Source: Caprella mutica (Eukaryota; Arthropoda; Malacostraca; Amphipoda; Caprellidae). Taken from it: a DNA stretch of 64,000 bases. The position numbers and the translations under genes are program-made. The stretch is from NCBI GenBank assembly GCA_947561585.1, contig CANNZV010000321.1, positions 1 through 64,000 on the forward strand, read 5' to 3'. Under the pieces are notes generated by a model, which was given only the letters and a program-made list of their open reading frames with translations, had not been told where the DNA came from and made no database searches. This document shows, in pieces, positions 57,033 through 64,000 of the stretch (positions within the stretch are counted from its first letter, which is position 1; every line of letters starts with the position of its first letter).

Positions 57033-57293
57033 TCAATATTGTAGTCGATCAGGTGGTTTCACCTCCCTTCCGTACCTAGTCACAGGGAGTTCTTTTGTGG
57101 GAGTTTCAGCTACTGAAGTCTCACATTCAGATTGTTGAGTCACAGTATCGTGTCTCGTTTTCTTATACTTAGTCATTGTCACTCTCTGGTAGATGTGTAG
57201 TAGGCGGTCTATTATCAGTTGTGTGGTAATCTTTTTCTTCGGTTCGTTGCTTTCGGATATGTTGGCGATCTCTCCGATCTCTCCTTCCGTCAT
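57033..57293 (-). pseudogene. Pol C-terminal tail, frameshifted
   Basis: Polar frame ending TRYGREVKPPDRLQY. A (T/S)R.GR..KPP.RL ending is common at the end of gypsy-type pol proteins. It overlaps the longer frame 57169-58113 in another phase, so a frameshift separates them. Confidence 0.7.
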
Positions 57294-58161
57294 CAGTTCT
57301 AACTATATATGACCTGTTGCTGATATTTCCCTGTACATGTGCTTTTTTCCATAGGTCATTTTTGGTGAACAGTTGCATCCTTACGACTTCCCCTGCTGCT
57401 AAATGCTGCAATGGGCCTAATTTTTGCCACGGTCGATCGGGTACAGGATGTCTGATGAGTGGCTGTGTCGCTTGTTTACTTTGCTGTGACGCACACGTGA
57501 CGCACATCTCTACGTATGCTCTGATGTCTGTTGACATCCCTGGCCAGTATATATATGTACGCGCTCTGCGCAAACATGAATTTATACCCGAATGTCCAGT
57601 ATGAACTCTTTTCTTCATTTCCTGGCGTAGAATTTTCGGTATCACTTTTCTTTGTCCTCTCATTATGATGCCATTTTCCATTGTCATTTCATCCCTGTAA
57701 TTGAAATACGGCACCAATGCTTGGTCTAATTCACTTTTATCGTTTGGCCATCCTTTTAAAATAATATCCTTCAATTTTTGAAGATTCTCATCTTCGTCTG
57801 TCGCATTCTTGATTTGTAGAAACCTGTCCCTGGAAACAGATGAATCGTAAATGTTAATAATAGTAAATACTTCTTCTGCTGCGTCGACTGGACTTCTTGA
57901 TAGGGCATCTGCTACGGGTATTGCAGTGTCAGGCTTGTAATATAGGTCGAACGTGTATTCTTGTAGCCTCATTAAAAGTGATTGTAGACGTTTCGGTGCT
58001 TTGCTTAATGGCTTTTTAGTAATACTTGTCAAAGGTATGTGATCTGTTATTACCGTCACGTGTCGACCATACACATAATTATGAAATTTCTCGAATCCAT
58101 ATACAATAGCCAAGAGTTCCTTCTCTATATGAGCGTAATTGCGTTCACTGCTGCTGAGAGT
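57294..58161 (-). pseudogene. Pol: RNase H C-terminal part and integrase zinc finger, catalytic core missing
   Basis: From the high-coordinate end, NYAHIEKELLAIVYGFEKF and VITDHIPLTSI belong to RNase H, which degrades RNA template, and ALSRSP closes that domain. Then the integrase zinc finger appears at about 57612-57480 (HTGHSG.NSCLRRAR, then CVTCASQQ), the H2C2 module that helps DNA binding. The D,D-35-E catalytic core, normally about 150 residues further, is absent: the sequence jumps from PWQKLG to PLQHLAAGEVV, which belongs to the C-terminal part. The deletion lies near 57415. The upstream RNase H half is on the other side of a DNA-transposon insertion at 58163-59496. It cannot make a working integrase. 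Confidence 0.85.
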
Positions 58162-58162
58162 A

Positions 58163-59496
58163 GGGGAGGATGGTCATCAATGGGACAAAAAACACAGAAA
58201 GATTGATATTCCAATTACTATGGGCAAAGTATGAAAAATAAAAAATCCATGTGTAATATAGATATTCCTTTATAAAATGAAACTAACTCGAATGCTATCA
58301 CATATTCTGTTGACTAGAAAAAAATTAAATAAAAAACAAAAAAAATTGTCCCATTGTATAACAGCATTGGTGAACAATGGGACATGCCCTGGTGAACGAT
58401 GGGACAGTTCATCAAACTTTTATATTGTTGAGGTTATGGTCAAATTTCAAGTTCGAATTATCTTTTTATGTTGTCCCACACTTAGTTGGTTCATATAATA
58501 TCAGTTTAATGTCCTCTAGCCTCACTGATGCCATATCAGGAACATTTGTAAAAAGAGCTCATTGCACTCGAATCTTCGCCTAACATAAATATTTCGTATT
58601 TATCTTTTTCATGCTTTTGTCCAACAGAATACGTTTTAGAAATCGAATCAAATTCTACAAGTTCATAAACCTTCATTTCCGACGTTTTCGGTAGAGATTT
58701 AAGTTCTTCAGACGAATGGATCAGTTAAATTAAGAGTTCTATACCAGACCAAGAACAATAGTTCAAAGGCCATCTACGGCGGATATTTTATGAAGTGATT
58801 TCGAAGGCCTTATCCTTAGTAGCACCAGCAACAAACTCTTCTTTCTCTGGTGTATTCGTTGCAATCATTCTGCGTCTTTTACTTTTATTAGTGAAATTTG
58901 TTTTCTTATATGCAGTGCTTTGTGATGACCTCAGATTGCTAAAGCCCTTGAACATGGTCGAAAGTCCCGCTTCAGCTGGAAGCTCTGTTTCTGCAAGAAG
59001 CCCTGAAGCTACAGTTCACGTTATTGTATCAAAAATAGATATTTATTGATTCATATGGAGTAACTAGACAGTTTGTTGACAATAGGGCACTGTCCCATTG
59101 TTAACCAAATTTTCTGTCCCAATGATCACCATGACGCCATTTTGAAAACATATGGGTATAGCAGCTCAACTACAAAAGTATAAAGGTAATCCTTTCATAT
59201 GATCATATTTTACATATTACTTAATATTATGTAAAAATGCCGTAAGCATTATATGTTAAATTAACAGATTTATAACAATCGAAACAAAGTACCAAAAATT
59301 TAGTTTTACCACATCTGAAACACGTTTTCGTTTTTACACAGGGCTGACTGCACCCCAACCGCTGAATGCAATGCGAGTGAATGCACTGAAGTATGCCTAA
59401 TTTACCACTAAGATTTTGTTACAAATTACCCTCAAATTACAAAGTTATTCAGCATGTCCCATTGTTCCCAGTGTCCCTTTGATGACCATCCTCCCC
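58163..59496 (-). mobile_element. Pogo-like DNA element inserted in the LTR element's pol
   Basis: Inverted ends GGGGAGGATGGTCATCAA and its partner are flanked by TA (58161-58162, 59497-59498). Inside each end are repeats of the AATGGGAC word. On the minus strand at about 58900-58795 the translation KRRRMIATNTPEKEEF resembles the basic, TPEK-containing tail of pogo-type transposases. No DDE core is present, so it is non-autonomous. The pol frame on each side is in register across a single TA, so the insertion was precise and later than the LTR element. Confidence 0.75.
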
Positions 59497-59498
59497 TA

Positions 59499-59881
59499 CG
59501 ACTTGTAAACGCGATAGGCTTCCCTTTTTGAGCTAACATTGCACCTAACCCGTAGTCTCATGCGTCGTTTTCCATTGTAGGCTCTTTATTCGGATCATAA
59601 ACAGATATTTTAGTGCTCTTAACTATCATATCCTTCACTGTCTTGAATGATAACTGCTGACTGTCTGACCAATTCCAAGAAACATCTTTTCTTAAAAGAT
59701 TGTGTAGTGGAACTAATTTATCACTAAGACAAGGAAAAAATTTCGCTAAGAACCCAACTGCCCCAAGAAAACTTCTAAGTTGCGTTGTGTTTGATGGAGT
59801 GGGAAAATTTTCAATAGCCTTCACTTCTGTAGGATCAATTTCTAACCCGTTTTCTGTTATTTTGTGAGCCATAAATGTCAC
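59499..59881 (-). pseudogene. Pol: end of reverse transcriptase and start of RNase H, with nonsense codon
   Basis: The frame beginning VTFMAHKITENGL continues through FPTPSNTTQLRSFLGAVGFL (connection domain of gypsy-type RT) to a stop at 59560-59558. A GLGAMLAQKGKPIAF stretch (RNase H) follows in the same frame. The upstream RT frame (59878-60846) joins only with a one-base shift in an A-rich run near 59885. Two separate lesions therefore lie in this part. Confidence 0.8.
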
Positions 59882-60846
59882 AGTTTTCTTTTCAGTTCAT
59901 TCATTTTAATACCTTCTTTCTTGCATCGAATGATGAAATTCTTCCAATCTTCATCATGATCTTCCTTGTTTCTTCCATGAATTATAATATCGTCAGCGAT
60001 ACAAATAACTCCTGTAAGTCCCTGTAGAGCCTCTATTAATCTTCGTTGGAAAATTTCAGCTGCAATTGAAATACCGAATGGTAGGCGGAGCCAACGATAT
60101 CTACCAAAGCACGTTTGAAATGGTGTTAATTTGCTTGACTCATCATCGAGAATTACGTGCCAATTCCCCGAAGCTAAATCTACCTTCGTAAATATTCTTG
60201 ATTCGGTTAGTTCATGAATCACATCTTCTAAAGTAGGTAAAGTGTAACGTTCCCTAATCAAAACTTTGTTTAGCTCTCTAGGACCTAGGCATAATCTTAA
60301 CTTCCCATTTTTCTTTTTAGTGACTACTGCTTGACTTATCCATTCGGTTGGTTCATTTACCGGCACAATAACTTTCATGTCTGTTAACCTATCTAACTCA
60401 ATTTTTAGACTAGGGTGAATAGCAACTGGAACTTTCCTATCAGGCATTACACAAGGATACGCGTTGTCTTTAACTTTGATATTCTGTAACTCTTTGAATG
60501 CTCCTAATTTATTATCGAATATACCTAAATCATAACTAATAGTGTTTGTTCTTTCAAAATTACATTCATTTAAATCAACTAATTTCATTTGTTTACAAGC
60601 TTTTAATCCCAAAATAGGTTTAAAGTAGTCATGACAAATTATGAAATTTACGTTATATTTCTTACTATTCTTAGGGTTGCGTAAAATAATCCTAGATTCT
60701 CCTATCGGTTTATATTTCTCATTATTCCACACTTTAAGAACTGAATTCGTTTCTGTAATATCTTTTGTACAAAACTGTTCTGGGAGAATGTTTACGCTAG
60801 ATCCAGTATCTAATTGGAAATCTACATAATTATAACCTATTTTCAT
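59878..60846 (-). pseudogene. Pol: protease and reverse transcriptase part
   Basis: A 322-codon frame starts with the aspartic protease motif (VDFQLDTGSSVNIL, residues 8-21). It continues with a linker and the reverse transcriptase: WISQAVVTKKKNGKLRLC, FTKVDLASGNWHV (first Asp), FQTCFGRYRWLRLPFGIS and the catalytic ADD (CIADDIIIHG). The catalytic Asp residues are present. The frame then ends early through a frameshift near 59885. The start lies in a different phase from gag, as in elements using ribosomal frameshifting. A stop just upstream in the pol phase suggests further decay. Confidence 0.85.
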
Positions 60847-60881
60847 CGCGCACTTAACTTCTTTGTCACTAAATTCCCTAT

Positions 60882-61712
60882 TTACTTTGATCTGATTAAT
60901 TCACTCACAGTCACTATCACTATCACAGTTTCTATCACTTTTAACATAATACATTTTCCGTTCGTCGCACTTTTTGAACTTATTTTGTCTTTGTTCCTGC
61001 ACATTGTTGCGAAGTGATTTTTTTCGCCACAAATCTTGCATGACTTTCCGAATGCCGGACACTTGAATTTTGACCATTCATGCGATTTACCACAAAACCT
61101 GCAATGAGCTACATCTTTCTTTCCAGTTTGTTGAGAATAATTCCCTATTTTATTCACACTCTCGGAAGATGTTAGCGGTAATGTCTTGTGTTGCGTAGTT
61201 GCGTTTTCACTGGCTTTACAAATATCAATACATTGTTGCAGTGTCAATTTTCTCGTTTTGAGTAGATCCTTCTGAGTATTGGAATCGTTAATTCCCATCA
61301 CTAATTGATCTCTAATAATAGAAGGCTTGCAGTTCTCACAATAATTACACGTTTTCACGAGACGATTTAGCTCAGCACAGAAAAGTTCAAATGCTTCGCA
61401 ATGCTGTTGCCGACGATTATGAAAACAGTATCGTTCGTATGTCTCGTTGGATTCTCCTATGATGAAACTCTCAAAAGCAGCTATGATATCGTCTACGGTT
61501 GAGTCATCGGTGTGTTGAAACGTATTATATGCCTCCAAGGCATCATCTTCTAAACAGTGAATAAAAAGAGCCTTTTGTTTTTCAACGGCTAATTTTTCGA
61601 AGTCAGTGAGCAACGTGTAGGTAGTGAAACGTTGTTTGAATAGCTTCCAGTTCCGTATCGCCGCTGCTCCCAACACTAACCGGTTCGGCAACCTTATTGC
61701 TGCCGCAGACAT
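60882..61712 (-). pseudogene. Gag of the gypsy-type element
   Basis: From the ATG at 61712 (MSAAAIRLP) the frame runs 276 codons. A helical capsid-like region (NWKLFKQRFTTYTLL, CLEDDALEAYNTF, YCFHNRRQQHCEAFELFCAE) precedes two zinc knuckles (CRFCGKSHEWSKFKC, CKICGEKNHFATMC). Gag builds the particle that encloses element RNA. A possible earlier start at 61754 is a TTG and is rejected. The frame is open, so gag is the best-preserved part. Its last codons cross into the region where pol should overlap. Confidence 0.85.
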
Positions 61713-61863
61713 TTGATTTCGGTCATTCTCATTTCTTCTTCCTACTGTTCTCAACTCTGCAGTCCTGCTTCTTCATCCGACCTTATTATCGTTGAGTCAG
61801 ATGTCTCCGAATAGCTGAAGATTTTAGAACTGCTTCTTTAACATAAACTGTTTGCTGCCACAA

Positions 61864-62022
61864 TGTTTCGTGTTAGATTGGTATGGAATGACGAAGGCAA
61901 AACACATAAGACTGATGTTTATATATCAAGCTCTGTACAGCAACTGAACATTCAAAAGTAACAAGTTATACAGTATTAGTACGAAGTACCAGAAATGTAC
62001 TTTAGTACTTAATCACTTAACA
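61864..62022 (-). mobile_element. 5' LTR of the gypsy-type element
   Basis: 159 bp, matching 56617-56775 with about seven differences by eye. In this class the promoter and polyadenylation sites lie in the LTR. Followed outside by the ACCAG duplication. Confidence 0.92.
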
Positions 62023-62031
62023 ACCAGTATA

Positions 62032-63197
62032 CAGGGTGGTGCAAAAAAGAAGAGAACCCATTTTCAAATTAGTTTATTTTACAAACTATCGAAGCTAGAA
62101 ATTTTCTAAAAACATCATTTTATTCGCTTACTTTTTCTGCATCTATGTTGATAATCGGTTAAAAGTTACGGCTAAAAAATATCCTGCATCGAATTAAAAA
62201 AATGGAAATAAAAAGGGCTTGGGCGAGGACGAAATATACAAAACAAAAATTCACTTTAAGTATAATTCATTTTATATGGATGTAAAAACCTTAAATTCTA
62301 CTTTTTTGAAACAAATAAGAGAAAATTAAAAATAATAATTATCATTTGAAAGTTGGTTTTGAGATAAAATTGATAGCTTTATACAATCATTTCGTCGTTA
62401 ATTGTATCTCCTATTCGAAACCCTCAAAATGCAGCTTTCAAAAGAACAAAGAGTTTTCGTGGTGACATGTTATTTAAACACTGGAAGCTTTAAACAGGTT
62501 CAACCTCATTTTGAACAACACTTTCTGGACCAACTATAAAACCATATTGACAAATGTAATAAGTCCAAAACTGAAGAAACCACTTTAAATTTGAACAAAA
62601 AGCGATTATGTCGCAGGCGAAATGAATAAACTCATTAATCTTATTCATGAACAGCTTATTGAGAATCCAAAAATATCAATCAGAAAGAACGGATTAGACA
62701 TCACTAAAGACACATTTCATTGAATTGTTAAAAAAGATTTTAGATATCATCCTTTCAAGAATCATGTAAGGCTCGAACTCTTAGAGCTGATATACCGCAC
62801 CGTTTAAATTTTGAAAAATCGTTTCTGCAAAGAAATGCACATTTTGTCGAAGACATCGTTATTAGTGATGAAGATGTATTTCCATGAATGAAAGAGTCAA
62901 TAACCAGAACGATAATTGAATGAAAAATTGTAGGATTCAATTTTTACTACTACCATTTGGAACTAAATTATTCCTATTATGAACTTTTGTGTTTTTCGTC
63001 CTCGCGCAAGCCCTTTTTATTTCCATTTTTTTAATTCGCTGCAGGATGTTCAATTTTTGTTGTAAATTTTAACCGATTGTCAACATAGATACAGAAAAGT
63101 AAACAAATATACCTATGTTTTTTTTTAATTTCTAGCTTTGATAGTTTGTAAAATAAACTAATTTGAAAATGGGTTTCCTTTTTTTTGCGCCCCCCTG
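62032..63197 (+). mobile_element. Defective mariner-like element, 1166 bp, with long inverted repeats
   Basis: The left end CAGGGTGGTGCAAAAAAG and the right end are inverted partners over about 200 bp (62032-62235 and 62993-63197) with scattered changes. TA lies at both borders (62030-62031, 63198-63199). The central 0.7 kb keeps pieces of transposase (62429-62940). The left end is only four bases beyond the LTR element's right target duplication. Confidence 0.88.
62429..62940 (+). pseudogene. Mariner-like transposase remnant
   Basis: The start reads MQLSKEQRVFVVTCYLNTGSFKQVQ, a helix-turn-helix opening typical of mariner-like transposases. After frameshifts it continues NPKISIRKNGLDITKDTFH, then LQRNAHFVEDIVISDEDVF, in which ISDE carries the first catalytic acidic residue of the DDE core, and MNESINNQN. 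The C-terminal half with the second and third catalytic residues is absent and the inverted repeat begins directly. It is non-functional, with several frame breaks. Confidence 0.75.
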
Positions 63198-63199
63198 TA

Positions 63200-64000
63200 T
63201 AGTTATATTATTGGTGTGTACATAATTTTCAGTTTGCACGGATTCATGATTGCGCATAAAATTATTCTCATGAATGATGTGTGGATGTGTGACCAACAAC
63301 TTTACAAAGCTGTTGGTCTCTCCTCATTTTCGCTTACAAAGGAGACAAACTTAACAAAACAAAAAAATTACGTCGAAAATATTTTGGAGCCAACGTTTGA
63401 ATATGTTAAAAAATCGCTTTTGATAATAACACATTGTGAATATTCCTGTAAAATGGAATGTCAAAAAGTTACATCACACAATGCACATTTGACAAAAACT
63501 GGTGCAGAGGTTTGGCATCTTCCCAGGTTTTGGTCTAAAAAAAAGTGAGCTCGATACTCCCAGGCTTGTAGAAAATTCACAGCGCTGTTGACGACTTGAA
63601 ACGGTTTTTTCAGAGGTATAAAGAGAAACCACAATAACAGCTTCGTATAAACGATGTTCGTAAGAGACTGAATTGATTGAAGAGACTGAAGAGACCAATT
63701 GATTCAAAATGAAGTGATTTTGAATAAGTGTATTTTCCTTATTTTTAACATATTAACAGTATTAAAGGTTCCCTCTACTCTATTTTTCCTCTATTCATTA
63801 GAACTAAACTTACTGATTATAAAACTGCAAACCATTTCAAATTTGGTTCTATAGTTTTATTATAATATGTAATTTAAGATTTTTTTCCGTTCTTTCTACT
63901 ACACCTCTGAATTTCAAGCAAAGAAAAAGCCCACATGTCCGATAGCCTAACTAAATCCTACAAATTCAAAACAATAACAAAGCTGATTTCAAGATTGTGG
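63200..64000. other. Non-coding or unassigned end of window
   Basis: A plus-strand frame at about 63245-63548 (MIAHKIILMNDVWMCDQQLY ...) follows a TTTTCAG at 63226 and is open for about 100 codons, but shows no recognised motif. It could be an exon, an old transposon piece or chance. The rest of the stretch is AT-rich. Confidence 0.3.

Larger units (their letters stand above)
56617..62022 (-). mobile_element. Gypsy-type LTR retrotransposon, defective, ACCAG target duplication
   Basis: Two 159-bp LTRs enclose gag and pol in the order protease, RT, RNase H, integrase (the Ty3/gypsy order). ACCAG occurs just outside both ends (56612-56616 and 62023-62027), a 5-bp duplication. A possible primer-binding site (TGGCAGCAAACAG) lies three bases inside the 5' LTR. 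The element is 5406 bp, of which 1334 bp is a later insertion (58163-59496). It is inactive: gag and pol frames are broken and the integrase core is missing. Confidence 0.93.

Overview
The window looks like AT-rich, repeat-dense nuclear DNA from an animal, most probably an insect. It has small exons joined by GT-AG introns, and most of the rest is DNA transposons, non-LTR retrotransposons, one gypsy-type LTR element and tandem repeats. A hemipteran is a guess from general repeat style; nothing in the sequence proves the order. No bacterial operon, CRISPR array, rRNA or convincing tRNA was seen.

Two host genes are supported by splicing logic. The first is a complete eight-exon minus-strand gene (14515 down to 10626) for a 319-residue RING-H2 E3 ubiquitin ligase of the RNF126/RNF115 family; every exon joins in frame. 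The second is the 3' end of an unrecognised minus-strand gene (exons 55417-55270 and 54971-54768, with a poly(A) signal at 54632). An orphan minus-strand reading frame at 9614-10106 and a 203-residue reading frame made of a 36-bp minisatellite (49773-50384) are weaker candidates.

Layout: 1-6700 holds two broken, minus-strand, APE-type non-LTR elements, one apparently inserted in the other, with a local duplication. 7084-9270 is a decayed plus-strand reverse transcriptase/RNase H element. 9.6-14.5 kb is the gene-bearing part. 15-32 kb is dispersed repeats: a direct repeat pair with an internal inversion, two head-to-tail 2.4-kb units with CCCAGCAAACA ends, several copies of a SINE-like retroposon of about 490 bp, and minisatellites. 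33161-43610 is a nest: a mariner-like DNA transposon is split by an apparently full-length I/Jockey-type retrotransposon (33586-40462, intact ORF1 and ORF2, 12-bp target duplication, insertion inside the old transposase gene). It is split again by a Harbinger-like element (40766-43546) inside its right inverted repeat. That Harbinger-like element carries a block of 120-bp repeats. 44-54 kb is mostly AT-rich non-coding DNA with small inverted-repeat elements and minisatellites. 56617-62022 is a minus-strand gypsy-type LTR element (5-bp ACCAG duplication). It is broken by a frameshift, a nonsense codon, loss of the integrase core and a pogo-like insertion at 58163-59496. A defective mariner-like element (62032-63197) abuts it.

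The elements do not form a pathway; their value is as a readable insertion history. The host genes appear independent of one another. All homology calls are from motif recognition by eye; no database search was run.
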